From Rhizobium album (GTDB lineage Bacteria; Pseudomonadota; Alphaproteobacteria; Rhizobiales; Rhizobiaceae), in the NCBI RefSeq assembly GCF_003122325.1, contig NZ_QFBC01000009.1, forward strand, positions 1 to 64,000: a DNA stretch of 64,000 nt, read 5' to 3'. The notes beneath the pieces were generated by a model. That model searched no databases and was not told the origin of the DNA. It saw nothing but the letters and a program-made list of their open reading frames with translations. Positions 53,236 through 62,184 of this stretch are shown here, piece after piece. The position numbers were made by a program, and so were the translations under genes. How positions within the stretch are numbered: the first letter of the stretch is position 1; each line of letters begins with the position of its first letter.

Positions 53236-54028
53236 CCTGCACCGTGAACTCGCACCCATTTCCGAGGCCGCCTGGGCCGGGATCGAGGAAGAGGCCGCGC
53301 GGACGCTGAAGCGCCATCTCGCCGCCCGGCGCGTCGTCGACATGGTCGGTCCGTCGGGGCCCGGTCTGTCGGCAGTCGGCACGGGCCATGTCTTGCCCAT
53401 CGCGCCGCCGGGCGAAGGCATCCAGTCCCTCCGGCGCGAGGTGAAGCCGCTGGTGGAGCTGCGCGTGCCCTTCCAGCTTTCACGCAGCGCCATCGACGAC
53501 GTCGAGCGCGGCGCGCTCGACAGCGACTGGTCGCCCGTCAAGGAAGCCATGCGCAAGATCGCATTTGCCGAGGACCGCGCGGTATTCGACGGCTACGCCG
53601 CCGCCGGCATCGACGGAATTCGCAACCTGGCGAGCAATCCGGCCGTGCCGCTGTCGCCGGGCGTGAAGCGTTATCCGGATGCGGTGGCGCGGGCGGTCGG
53701 CGAACTGCGGCTTGCCGGCGTCGAGGGTCCGTATGCGCTGATTCTCGGCGCGGATGCCTATATGGCGGCAAGCGGCGGCAGCGACGACGGCTATCCGGTC
53801 TTCCACCATATCGAGAGGATCGTCGATGGCGGCATCATCTGGGCGCCGGCCATCGAGGGCGGCCTCGTGCTCTCGCTGCGCGGCGGCGATTTCGAGCTGA
53901 CGGTCGGCGAGGATTTTTCCATCGGCTATCTGTCTCATTCCGCCACGACCGTCGATCTCTACGTGCAGGAGAGTTTTACCTTCCGCATGTTGACGACGGA
54001 AGCGGCCGTGGCGCTTTCGACGGAGTGA
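53228..54028 (+). CDS. encapsulin nanocompartment shell protein, family 1
   Basis: A 266-residue linocin/CFP29-type protein with an HK97-like fold. The N-terminus NNLHRELAPISEAAWAGIEE and EEAARTLKRHLAARRVVDMV is the helix that binds cargo peptides in family 1 encapsulins; FQLSRSAIDDVERGALDSDW and LVLSLRGGDFELTVGEDFSI follow as expected. Sixty or more copies should self-assemble into a protein shell loaded with the peroxidase. Start overlaps the cargo gene, giving translational coupling of cargo and shell. Confidence 0.94.
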   Translation: MNNLHRELAPISEAAWAGIEEEAARTLKRHLAARRVVDMVGPSGPGLSAVGTGHVLPIAPPGEGIQSLRREVKPLVELRVPFQLSRSAIDDVERGALDSDWSPVKEAMRKIAFAEDRAVFDGYAAAGIDGIRNLASNPAVPLSPGVKRYPDAVARAVGELRLAGVEGPYALILGADAYMAASGGSDDGYPVFHHIERIVDGGIIWAPAIEGGLVLSLRGGDFELTVGEDFSIGYLSHSATTVDLYVQESFTFRMLTTEAAVALSTE

Positions 54029-54049
54029 CAAGAGCCGAAGGAGGCAGGC

Positions 54050-55333
54050 ATGACGGACACAGGCGGGCATCACGTCGTCATCGTCGGCGGCGGGTTCGGC
54101 GGACTGGAGGCGGCGCGGCATCTGGCGGCAGGCCCGTTCCGCATCACGGTGCTCGACCGGCGCAACCATCACCTGTTCCAGCCCTTGCTCTACCAGGCGG
54201 CGACGGCCTCGCTCGCGCTTTCGGAAATCGCCTGGCCGATCCGCTCGCTTCTTCGGCGCTATGAGAACGCGACGACGTTGCTCGGCGTGGTCAGCGGCGT
54301 GGATGCGGCGGAAAAGGCCGTGCTGCTGGAGGATGGGCGACGGGTTTCCTACGATACGCTGATCCTCGCCACCGGAGCACGCCACGCCTATTTCGGTCAT
54401 GACGAATGGGAGCCGCATGCGCCGGGACTGAAGACGCTGGAGGATGCGACGACGATCCGCCGGCGTATCCTGTCCGTCTTCGAGCGGGCGGAATGGCTGA
54501 CGGATGCCGACGAGCGCCGCCGCCTCCTGACCTTCGCGATCATCGGCGCCGGCCCGACCGGCGTGGAGCTTGCCGGCACCATCGCCGAACTCGCCCATGA
54601 GACGCTGCGCCGCGATTTCCGCACTATCGATACCCGCGAGGCGCGGGTGGTTCTGGTCGAGGCGGGGCCGCGTATTCTGTCGGCCTTCACCGAGGACCTG
54701 TCGGCCTATGCCGAGCGGGCGCTTGCCCGGCTTGGCGTCGAGGTGCGCACCGGCCGCGCGGTCTCGCAATGCAGCGCCGAGGGCATCGAACTCGGCGGTG
54801 AATTCCTGCCCGCCGCAACGATCCTCTGGGCGGCGGGCGTCGCCGCCTCGCCGGCGGCCGAGTGGCTGAACGTTCCGGCCGACCGGGCAGGGCGGATCAT
54901 CGTGGCGCCCGATCTTTCCGTCCCGGGCTTTCCGGATATCTTCGCCATCGGCGATACGGCCCATGTCGCGATGGGAGAGGGGCGAACCGTGCCGGGCATC
55001 GCGCCGGCGGCCAAGCAGGAGGGCCGCTATGTCGCCGGTGTGATCCGTGCGCGGCAGGAGGCAAGGCCCGCGCCAAAACCCTTCGCCTATCGCAACGACG
55101 GCAATCTCGCGACCATCGGCAAGCGGGCCGCAATCGTCGATCTCGGCTGGATCAAGCTCAAGGGCCGGTTGGCGTGGTGGACCTGGGGCATCGCCCATGT
55201 CTACTTCCTGATCGGCCTGCGCAACCGCTTGGCCGTTGCGCTCAGCTGGTTGTGGATCTATTCGACCGGCCAGCGCAGCGCCCGCCTGATCACCGGAACG
55301 AATACCGAAGATGCGCAAAGGAAAAAACAATGA
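54050..55333 (+). CDS. type II NADH dehydrogenase (NDH-2)
   Basis: A 427-residue flavoprotein with two nucleotide-binding folds: FAD site HVVIVGGGFGGLEAARHLAA near the N-terminus and NADH site FAIIGAGPTGVELAGTIAEL around residue 160. HHLFQPLLYQAATASLALSE and TILWAAGVAASPAA are typical of Ndh. It oxidises NADH and reduces quinone at the membrane without pumping protons; the C-terminal amphipathic part (WWTWGIAHVYFLIGLRNRLA) would anchor it. It lies 21 bp after encapsulin and overlaps the next gene by four bases, so it is in the operon. A link to peroxide defence or redox balance is inferred. Confidence 0.9.
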   Translation: MTDTGGHHVVIVGGGFGGLEAARHLAAGPFRITVLDRRNHHLFQPLLYQAATASLALSEIAWPIRSLLRRYENATTLLGVVSGVDAAEKAVLLEDGRRVSYDTLILATGARHAYFGHDEWEPHAPGLKTLEDATTIRRRILSVFERAEWLTDADERRRLLTFAIIGAGPTGVELAGTIAELAHETLRRDFRTIDTREARVVLVEAGPRILSAFTEDLSAYAERALARLGVEVRTGRAVSQCSAEGIELGGEFLPAATILWAAGVAASPAAEWLNVPADRAGRIIVAPDLSVPGFPDIFAIGDTAHVAMGEGRTVPGIAPAAKQEGRYVAGVIRARQEARPAPKPFAYRNDGNLATIGKRAAIVDLGWIKLKGRLAWWTWGIAHVYFLIGLRNRLAVALSWLWIYSTGQRSARLITGTNTEDAQRKKQ

Positions 55334-55539
55334 GCAAGCGTTTCGCCGTCGGCGATCATGTCACGTGGAATTCCGAAGCCGGCCATGTCTCCGGCACGAT
55401 CATCGCCATCCACACCAGCGACTTCGACTACAAGGGCCACACCCACCACGCATCACCCGACGATCCGCAATACGAGATCAAGAGCGACAAGACCGACCAC
55501 ATCGCCGCCCACAAGGGCAGTGCGCTCCACCACGCGTGA
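55330..55539 (+). CDS. DUF2945 (HVA1-type) small protein
   Basis: A 69-residue protein of the DUF2945/hypervirulence-associated TUDOR-like family: FAVGDHVTWNSEAGHVSGTI, ASPDDPQYEIKSDKTDHIAA, HKGSALHHA. These short beta-barrel proteins are often stress-associated in rhizobia, but their molecular role is unknown. The start overlaps the NDH-2 stop (ATGA), which makes it the last gene of the peroxidase-encapsulin operon. Confidence 0.85.
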   Translation: MSKRFAVGDHVTWNSEAGHVSGTIIAIHTSDFDYKGHTHHASPDDPQYEIKSDKTDHIAAHKGSALHHA

Positions 55540-55611
55540 CTGCGTTACCGTGAAGCCGGAAGCTTGCGGTGCGGCACACATCACCATGCAGCCCTCCGGC
55601 GGAAAATGCCG

Positions 55612-57825
55612 CTATTCCGCGGCCGATCTGCGTGCGGTCGTTTGCCCCGGCGCGGAAACCTGCTGTCCGAAGCGGAAATGTGACAGGAGTTCGGCGAGCT
55701 TGACGCTTTCCATGGCCAGCGCGGCGCCGGCGGCACTCATTTGCCCGGCCATGGCGACATTCTGCTGCGTGCCCTGGTCCATGTGGTTGACAGACGTATT
55801 GACCTCGGAAACGCCGATTGCCTGTTCATGGGCGGCGGTGGCGATCGCTTCCATATGGGTGTTGGCGGAGACGACGAGTTGCGTGATCTCACCGAGGCAT
55901 GCGCCGGTTTCTCCCACGAGCTTCACGCCTTCGCCGACTGCGACAGCTGCGGCGTTGACCAACTCCTGGATTTCCTTCGCCGCTTCGGAAGAGCGTTGGG
56001 CCAGCGCCCGCACCTCCTGCGCCACCACGGCGAAACCCTTGCCGGCTTCGCCCGCACGGGCGGCTTCGACACCGGCGTTGAGCGCCAGAAGATTCGTCTG
56101 GAAGGCGATTTCCTGAATGACGTCGATGATCTGGCCGATGCGTTGGGACGAATGCTCGATGCGTCCCATCGCGGCGATGGTCTCGCTCACCACGCCGCCG
56201 GACTGGTCCGCCTTGGCGCGCGCTTCATGCACCGTGCCGCGTGCGTCGCCGGTTCGCGCCGTGGTGGATCTGACATTCACGGTGATTTCTTCCAGCGCTG
56301 ATGCCGTCTGCTCCAGCGAGGCTGCCTGCTGTTCGGCGCGGTGGGTGAGGTTGTTGGAGGCGGCGGAAATCTCCTGCGCGCCCGTATTGACGATGGCGAC
56401 GGAGGTGGCGACATCGGCCAGCATCTCGCGCAGCCGCCGCGCCGACATGTTGAAGTCGTGGCGCAGCGTCTCGAACTGTTCGGCGAAAGGCGTATCGATC
56501 TCGCACAGCATGTCTCCGGAAGACAGGCGATGCAGGCCGTCGGCCAGCGATGCCGTCGCCAGCCGCAGGCGTTCTTCCGCCTCGGCTTCGACGCGGCGCT
56601 GCATCTCCGTCCGCCGCAACTCCGCCTCCTGGCGGCTGGTGGCGGCTTCGGCCTCGAGTTGGTGATTGCGGGCGGCGGCCTGCCGGAAGATCTCGACGGA
56701 ACGCGCCATGCCGCCGATTTCGTCCCGACGTCCGACGAAGGGAACGCTGATCGCAAAATCGCCGTCGGCCAGGCGACGCATGACGTCGGTGATCCGCTCG
56801 ATGGGGCGGCCGAAATTGGTGGCGACGAAAAACGCGCCGACGAGGGCTGCGGCGAGAATGCCGGCGGAGATCAGCAGCATGCGGTTGCGGGCGGTTGTCG
56901 CGCTTTCCACCATGGCGCTTTCGGGCGCGGAAAGCACCAGCAGCCATGTCTGTTCGATTCCCGGAAAGACGACGGGAATGGCGGCCTGATAGACGTTGCC
57001 ATCGATGACGCGTTCGGAGATGCCGTCGCGCCGTGCGGCTTCGCCGAGCGTGGTGACCGCCTGGTCCTCCACGGGCTTGCCCAGCAGGCCGGCATCCGCA
57101 TTGGCCAGCCATTGGCCGCTGCCGTCGATCAGGGAGACGTTGCCGACGCCGAAGGGTTTGAGTTTGGCGATCATCTTCGACATCTCGGCCAGCGCAAAAT
57201 CCACGCCCGTGGTGCCGATGATCTCGCCGTTTACCCTGATCGGCGAGCCGACCGTCGTCAGCAGCGTCGGAACGCCGTCGATGTCATCGATATAGGACGG
57301 GGTGATGACCGTCCGTCCGGCCTTGCGCGGTGTGTCGTACCAGACCCTGGCGGCCGGATCGCTCATGTCGAGCTTTTCGACGGCGATCTGTTTTGCGCTG
57401 TCCCGGTAGATATAGGTGGCGAACCGTCCGCCTGCGGCGTCGGAAAAGGGATGGCCGACAAAATCGGCATCCCGGCCGTCCAGCGCCTGGGGTTCGAATA
57501 CCAGCGTCACGCCGAGCACGTCGGGATTGTCCGCTACCATGCCCGTCACCGCCCGACCCAGCTGATCACGGTCCTTGACCTCGGAGGCGGCGAGAACCTG
57601 GGCGGTCGTCGCGAGGTTTCGGGAGATATCGGCGGCATGCTGGATATCGGTGCGGATCGCGTTGGCATATTCTCTGAGCAGCCCGCGCGCGGCATCGGCC
57701 GCTTCCGTCCGGCTGGAGACCGACATCAATGTCGACCCCGCGAGGGTGACAGCCGCCAGGCCGACGAAAAATCCGATGGCGGTTACGATCAGCAGCCTGC
57801 TACGCAGCGAATGAAATCTTGTCAT
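55612..57825 (-). CDS. methyl-accepting chemotaxis protein with dCache sensor
   Basis: A 737-residue chemoreceptor. A first membrane helix at about residues 8-30, a large periplasmic dCache_1 domain to about 290 ([20 protein letters not shown] and [15 protein letters not shown]), a second membrane helix at about 300-320, HAMP ([20 protein letters not shown]), and a C-terminal signalling domain with the hallmark [20 protein letters not shown] hairpin. dCache domains of this type usually sense amino acids, amines or organic acids. The gene lies 243 bp from the PotC-like gene on the same strand, so it may sense the solute imported by that system. Start at 57825 after an in-frame upstream ATG at 57843. 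Confidence 0.9.
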   Translation of the reverse strand: MTRFHSLRSRLLIVTAIGFFVGLAAVTLAGSTLMSVSSRTEAADAARGLLREYANAIRTDIQHAADISRNLATTAQVLAASEVKDRDQLGRAVTGMVADNPDVLGVTLVFEPQALDGRDADFVGHPFSDAAGGRFATYIYRDSAKQIAVEKLDMSDPAARVWYDTPRKAGRTVITPSYIDDIDGVPTLLTTVGSPIRVNGEIIGTTGVDFALAEMSKMIAKLKPFGVGNVSLIDGSGQWLANADAGLLGKPVEDQAVTTLGEAARRDGISERVIDGNVYQAAIPVVFPGIEQTWLLVLSAPESAMVESATTARNRMLLISAGILAAALVGAFFVATNFGRPIERITDVMRRLADGDFAISVPFVGRRDEIGGMARSVEIFRQAAARNHQLEAEAATSRQEAELRRTEMQRRVEAEAEERLRLATASLADGLHRLSSGDMLCEIDTPFAEQFETLRHDFNMSARRLREMLADVATSVAIVNTGAQEISAASNNLTHRAEQQAASLEQTASALEEITVNVRSTTARTGDARGTVHEARAKADQSGGVVSETIAAMGRIEHSSQRIGQIIDVIQEIAFQTNLLALNAGVEAARAGEAGKGFAVVAQEVRALAQRSSEAAKEIQELVNAAAVAVGEGVKLVGETGACLGEITQLVVSANTHMEAIATAAHEQAIGVSEVNTSVNHMDQGTQQNVAMAGQMSAAGAALAMESVKLAELLSHFRFGQQVSAPGQTTARRSAAE

Positions 57826-58068
57826 GAATATACGCCGACACAATTATAAGGTTTGAAAATCAATGCGCCGGAGGAGAGGGAATCCGGCCGGATGATACCG
57901 CACGAGAAAACTTAAAATTGCGTGCAATTCGGGCGCCGCCGCCAAGAACGTTTCGGCCGCGAATAGCGGGGCAGGGGGACTGGTCCGCTTGCCTGTGCAG
58001 GCCCCTGGCGGCCATGACGGTGCCCGGCATGGTCACGATCCCGGATGGAACGGCCTGCCGCGGCTCTC

Positions 58069-58935
58069 TCAGGTCTTCTTCAACTGCCTGACGTACCACA
58101 CCATGATCAGCGCCAGACTGACGAAGACCGCACCGGCGAGCACGACCGAGGCGACCGCGAGGCGCGGCGTGCCGGCGGAGCGCAGGCTGAGCCACATCAG
58201 CACGGGCAGGGTCTGGGTATCCCGCGTGGTCAGGAACAGCGCCATGACGAATTCGTTGAGCGAGATGACGAATGCAAACAGCGCCGACGAGATGATGCCG
58301 GTGGAAACCGACGGCAGGACGATCTCGAAGAAGGTCTGCACCGGCCGGCCGCCGAGATCGTAGGAGGCCTCGACGATGCGGTGGTCGACGGTGCGGAACG
58401 TCGCTTCCATCAGCATGAAGACCAGCGGCATGGCCCAGAGCGAATGTGCAAGCATCACCAGGCCGCGGGTTCCGTAGATGTCGTAGCCGAAGATCGAGAC
58501 ATTGCCGAACGCCATCGCCACGCCGAGGCCCAGCACCACGCCGGGCATGAACAGCGGCAGCATGATCACCAGATAGACGACCGACTTGAGGGGAAAGGTG
58601 AAACGCTCGAAGGCCCAGGCCGCGAGGACACCCGAAACCGTCGAGATCACCGTCGTGCCCAGGGCGATGATGACGCTGCTTTTCAGCGCGTCGACCCATT
58701 GCGGGCTTGCGAAGAAATCCTGATACCAGGCAAACGACCAGGCCTTGATCGGAAAGCGGATCACCGACGCTTCGTTAAAGGACATGACCAGCGTCACCAC
58801 CACCGGAATTGCGATGTAGGCGATGATGAAGACGGTGAAGGCGAGACCGAGAATTCTCAGAAGCGTCGCGTCGAGGCGTGCGCGCGGCGTGTGCGCAAGC
58901 TTCGGGGGCTCCATCGGAGGTGCGGTGTCAGCCAT
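58069..58935 (-). CDS. spermidine/putrescine-type ABC transporter permease (PotC-like)
   Basis: A 288-residue permease with about six membrane segments, the first at LRILGLAFTVFIIAYIAIPV. It carries LPLFMPGVVLGLGVAMAFGN and the EAA loop EASYDLGGRPVQTFFEIVLP of the PotC family. It forms the channel with the PotB-like protein. It overlaps the PotB-like gene by 8 bases and is the last gene of the operon. Confidence 0.9.
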   Translation of the reverse strand: MADTAPPMEPPKLAHTPRARLDATLLRILGLAFTVFIIAYIAIPVVVTLVMSFNEASVIRFPIKAWSFAWYQDFFASPQWVDALKSSVIIALGTTVISTVSGVLAAWAFERFTFPLKSVVYLVIMLPLFMPGVVLGLGVAMAFGNVSIFGYDIYGTRGLVMLAHSLWAMPLVFMLMEATFRTVDHRIVEASYDLGGRPVQTFFEIVLPSVSTGIISSALFAFVISLNEFVMALFLTTRDTQTLPVLMWLSLRSAGTPRLAVASVVLAGAVFVSLALIMVWYVRQLKKT

Positions 58936-59836
58936 TGAGAGCGGTCCGTTTCGATGACAGCATGCGGATGATCATCATCACGATCGCCACGCCGACGGTG
59001 AGTACGATGGAGAAGGCCGCCGCCCTCGGCCAGTTGTGCTTGCCCAGCATCTGCTCCTGGATCAGGTAGCCGATGGTCCACAAGGTATCGGGACCGAGCG
59101 CCGAAGGTGTCGCATAGGTGCCGACGGCCCAGATGAAGGATTGCGCGAAGGCCGCCGCGATGCCGCCCTTGGTCAGCGGCAGCAGCACTTCATGGAAGGT
59201 CCGCAGCGGTGCGGCGCCGAGATCGGCGCTCGCCTCCAGCACCTTCTTGTCGATGCCGTCGAAGATCGACAGCAGGATGAAGAAACAGAAGGGCAGCGTG
59301 ACGTAGGTGAGGCCGACAAAGGCGGCGAATTCGGTATACATCAGGCTGATCTTGTCGGTGATCAGCCCTGATGACACCAGGGCGTAACTCAGCAGGCCGT
59401 TCTTGGGAAAGAACATCCACCAACCGAAGATGATCGAGATTTCCGAGATCAGCAGCGGGCAGAGCGCCAGCGCCACGAAGGCCAGCCGCCAGCGCTTCGG
59501 CTTCAGCCAGACCAGCATGGCGAAGGCATAACCGATGATCACGGTCGCTATCGAGGAGATCAAGGCCAGCCGCGCCGTCGTCCAGATCGCATTGCGGAAA
59601 GTCGGGTCCGTCAGCATGGCGGCATAATTGTCCCAGGTGAAGTCCGGGACGTAGAAGCGCTGGTCGATATGGGCGTTAAAACTCATGCGGCCCATGAAGA
59701 GGATCGGCAGGCCGAAGAAGGCGATGGCAATCAGCAGCGCCGGCGACATCAAAAGCCAGGGCATCAGCGCCGCCGACCAAAACGTCCTTCGTGGCGCGGG
59801 GCTGTCGAGCGCCGCTGTCTCGGAAGCGCCGCTCAT
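58928..59836 (-). CDS. spermidine/putrescine-type ABC transporter permease (PotB-like)
   Basis: A 302-residue permease with LMSPALLIAIAFFGLPILFM as its first helix and the EAA loop EASADLGAAPLRTFHEVLLP, as in PotB. It pairs with the PotC-like protein. Its start overlaps the PotA-like stop by four bases (ATGA), indicating translational coupling. Confidence 0.9.
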   Translation of the reverse strand: MSGASETAALDSPAPRRTFWSAALMPWLLMSPALLIAIAFFGLPILFMGRMSFNAHIDQRFYVPDFTWDNYAAMLTDPTFRNAIWTTARLALISSIATVIIGYAFAMLVWLKPKRWRLAFVALALCPLLISEISIIFGWWMFFPKNGLLSYALVSSGLITDKISLMYTEFAAFVGLTYVTLPFCFFILLSIFDGIDKKVLEASADLGAAPLRTFHEVLLPLTKGGIAAAFAQSFIWAVGTYATPSALGPDTLWTIGYLIQEQMLGKHNWPRAAAFSIVLTVGVAIVMMIIRMLSSKRTALNG

Positions 59837-60882
59837 CGGTAGGCCACCATGTCGGCGCTGCGCCAGCCGATATCGACGAGATCGCCGGGCCGATGCGCGA
59901 TTGCGCCCTGGTGGTCGACGAACAGTTCGATCCTGCCGGCCTTGAAGTGGTAACGATGGACGTCGCCGAGGAATTCGGTAAAATCGAGCCGTGCCTTGAG
60001 CCTGTTGTCCAGGTCGGCGCGATCGATCTGCAGCCGGCTCGGCCGGACATAAAGCCGCCAGTCACCGTCGGCCAAGCCGTTGGCGAGGCGCAGGTCGATG
60101 GTTGCGCCATCGGCATCCGCCGCGGCGCCTGATGCCATCTGCGTTTTCAAACAGCAGCTCTCGCCGATGAAGGTGTAGACGAATTCGCTGGCCGGTTCGC
60201 CGAACACCTTCTCCGGTCGGTCGATCTGCTCGATCCGGCCGCTGCGCATGACGGCGACGCGGCTGGACATCGCCATGGCCTCGCCCTGGTCGTGGGTCAC
60301 ATAGATGGCGCTGAAGCCGATTTCGTCGTGCAGCCGCTTGATCTCGGCGCGCAACTGCAGGCGCAGCGACAGGTCGAGCGCCGAAAGCGGCTCGTCGAAC
60401 AGCAGGATCGCCGGACGCACCACCATGGAGCGCGCCAGCGCCACGCGCTGCTTCTGACCGCCGGACATCTGGGCGGGATACCGTTCCTCGAAGCCGGCAA
60501 GCCGGACGATATCGAGCGCCTGCCGTACCCGCGGCGCGATATCCGCCCTGGCGACGCCGCGCATCCGCAAGCCGTAAGCGACGTTTTCCGCCACCGTCTT
60601 GTGCGGGAACAGCGCGCCGGTCTGGAAGATCGTCGCCGTATCGCGCTGATAGGCCGGCAGGTGATCGACACGGCCGCCATTGATGCGGATAGCCCCGGCA
60701 TCCGGTTTCTCAAAACCGCCGATCAGCCGCAGCGTCGATGTCTTGCCCGAGCCGGAAGGCCCGAGCAAGGTGACGAATTCGCCGCGCTTGACGTCGATGG
60801 ACACGTCGTCGACCGCAACGACGCCACCGAAGGCACGCCGGAGACGATCAAGTTCCAGGGCACTCGTGTCTGCCACTACCAT
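59833..60882 (-). CDS. spermidine/putrescine-type ABC transporter ATPase (PotA-like)
   Basis: A 349-residue ATPase with Walker A GPSGSGKTST, Q-loop FQTGALFPHKTV, signature MSGGQKQRVALARS, Walker B LLFDEPLSALDLSLRLQLRA, H-loop VTHDQGEAM and a C-terminal TOBE-like domain. The signature has MSGGQ instead of LSGGQ. It powers the importer. The start at 60882 was chosen over an in-frame ATG at 60912, which falls inside the hairpin upstream. A 10-bp hairpin separates it from the binding-protein gene. Confidence 0.9.
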   Translation of the reverse strand: MVVADTSALELDRLRRAFGGVVAVDDVSIDVKRGEFVTLLGPSGSGKTSTLRLIGGFEKPDAGAIRINGGRVDHLPAYQRDTATIFQTGALFPHKTVAENVAYGLRMRGVARADIAPRVRQALDIVRLAGFEERYPAQMSGGQKQRVALARSMVVRPAILLFDEPLSALDLSLRLQLRAEIKRLHDEIGFSAIYVTHDQGEAMAMSSRVAVMRSGRIEQIDRPEKVFGEPASEFVYTFIGESCCLKTQMASGAAADADGATIDLRLANGLADGDWRLYVRPSRLQIDRADLDNRLKARLDFTEFLGDVHRYHFKAGRIELFVDHQGAIAHRPGDLVDIGWRSADMVAYR

Positions 60883-60900
60883 AACTCCACATGAGGACGC

Positions 60901-60928
60901 GCCTGGCACCACGTCTGCGGTGCCAGGC
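60901..60928 (-). promoter_or_regulatory. intercistronic hairpin between binding-protein and ATPase genes
   Basis: A perfect 10-bp stem (GCCTGGCACC / GGTGCCAGGC) with an 8-nt loop lies in the 60-bp gap between the binding-protein stop at 60943 and the PotA-like start at 60882. No T-run follows on the minus strand. Such hairpins commonly protect the upstream mRNA so that binding protein is made in excess. Confidence 0.65.
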
Positions 60929-60942
60929 CAGAAAACCGATCG

Positions 60943-62082
60943 TCAGCCTTCGGTCGTTTTGGTGATGGTTTCTTTCATGCGGACGCTGTAGGCATCCCAG
61001 TTCGGGCCGAACTTGTCCCAGCCGTCGATGCCGAAAAGCTTGTAGGTATTGCGCAGCGCCGCTTCGTCGCGGGGATAGCTCGGCCAGTGCGCCGGTGGCT
61101 CGAGGCCCTGCAGCGACATGAAGTCGGTGGAGGCGTTGAGGAAATTCTGCTGCGTTTCCTTTTCCAAAAGATAACTCATGAACAGGTCGCTGAGATCGGA
61201 ATGTCTGGTACCACGCACCTTCATGAACCAGTTGGTATAGGAGGCGGTGCCCTCCTGCGGGATTGCCGCCTCGAAGTCGTCGCCATATTCCTTGATGAAA
61301 CCGTAGGCGTCGGCGGAATACATCATCGCGACGGTGGCTTCTTCCTGGGTCATCAGGTTGGTGAGTTCGGCGCCGTCCTTGTACCACTTGGCGACCTTGA
61401 GCTTGTCCAGTTCCTTGAACAATGCCTCGACATCGTCGGGCGAGCCGAACACTTCGTCGATCCCCGGCTTGGAGGAGGACAGGAGGGCCGGAATGCAGAG
61501 GTCCCAGTAGAAGGCCGAGGCATCGAGCGTCGACTTGCCCATGGCCTTCTCGTCCCAGAACCCCTTCCAGCTGTCGGGCTTCAAGCCGCTCGACTTGGCC
61601 GTCAGCATCCACAACGAACCGGTGCCGAAGGGCACGCCGTAGTCTTTCGCCGGGCCGCGGTTTTCGTCGAACCAGGGATAGATATTGGCATTGCCGGGGA
61701 TTTTCGAGCGATCGACCTTCTCGAACACGTTCTGCGCCATACCGGTCGTGGTGGTGTATTCGTCGGCGATCGTCAGGTCGAACGGCGGATTGTCGGCAGG
61801 TGCTGCGACGATCTGGGCAACCATCTGGTCCCAGCCGCCGACCGTTTCGACCTTGGTGCCGTATTTGTCGTTGAACGGCTTGACCACCGCCTCGCGGAAG
61901 CTCAGCTCGTGATTGCCCGACCAGGAGACGACGATCAGCCCTTCTCCGGCAAAGGCCGCCTGCGCCGAAGCCGGGGTTGCCCGGCCGATGATGGCGGGTG
62001 CACCGATGATCGTCGCCGCGCCGAGCGCGAGTTTCATCGCTCCACGGCGGCTGATGCCGTTTTGAATATCGTCGAACGCCAT
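60943..62082 (-). CDS. spermidine/putrescine-type substrate-binding protein, Tat-exported
   Basis: A 379-residue PotD-like protein (SBP_bac_8 group). A twin-arginine signal ISRRGAMKLALGAATIIGAP begins at residue 10. The mature part reads GLIVVSWSGNHELSFREAVV, KPFNDKYGTKVETVGGWDQM and PFGTGSLWMLTAKSSG. The ligand could be a polyamine, quaternary amine or other cationic compound; the oxidoreductase encoded upstream suggests an N-methylated amine. It is followed by the intercistronic hairpin at 60901. The start at 62082 follows GGGAATCTT. Confidence 0.87.
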   Translation of the reverse strand: MAFDDIQNGISRRGAMKLALGAATIIGAPAIIGRATPASAQAAFAGEGLIVVSWSGNHELSFREAVVKPFNDKYGTKVETVGGWDQMVAQIVAAPADNPPFDLTIADEYTTTTGMAQNVFEKVDRSKIPGNANIYPWFDENRGPAKDYGVPFGTGSLWMLTAKSSGLKPDSWKGFWDEKAMGKSTLDASAFYWDLCIPALLSSSKPGIDEVFGSPDDVEALFKELDKLKVAKWYKDGAELTNLMTQEEATVAMMYSADAYGFIKEYGDDFEAAIPQEGTASYTNWFMKVRGTRHSDLSDLFMSYLLEKETQQNFLNASTDFMSLQGLEPPAHWPSYPRDEAALRNTYKLFGIDGWDKFGPNWDAYSVRMKETITKTTEG

Positions 62083-62149
62083 AAGATTCCCTCCTTTTTT
62101 GTTCCCATGGGACGCCGGCTTTCTGCCGGTCCGGCCCCGTTCACTCCCG

Positions 62150-62169
62150 CATTCCGGCGGCCCGGAATG
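62150..62169 (-). other. small hairpin between oxidoreductase and binding-protein genes
   Basis: An 8-bp perfect stem (CATTCCGG / CCGGAATG) with a 4-nt loop lies in the 102-bp gap 62083-62184. No T-run follows, so it could be an mRNA-stabilising or attenuating hairpin. Confidence 0.35.
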
Positions 62170-62184
62170 GTCGTCTCGACTGGC

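Noticed and set aside
53480-55330. Minus-strand open frame of 616 codons opposite encapsulin and NDH-2
   Set aside because: The plus-strand proteins are complete and motif-bearing; the reverse frame is compositionally a shadow.
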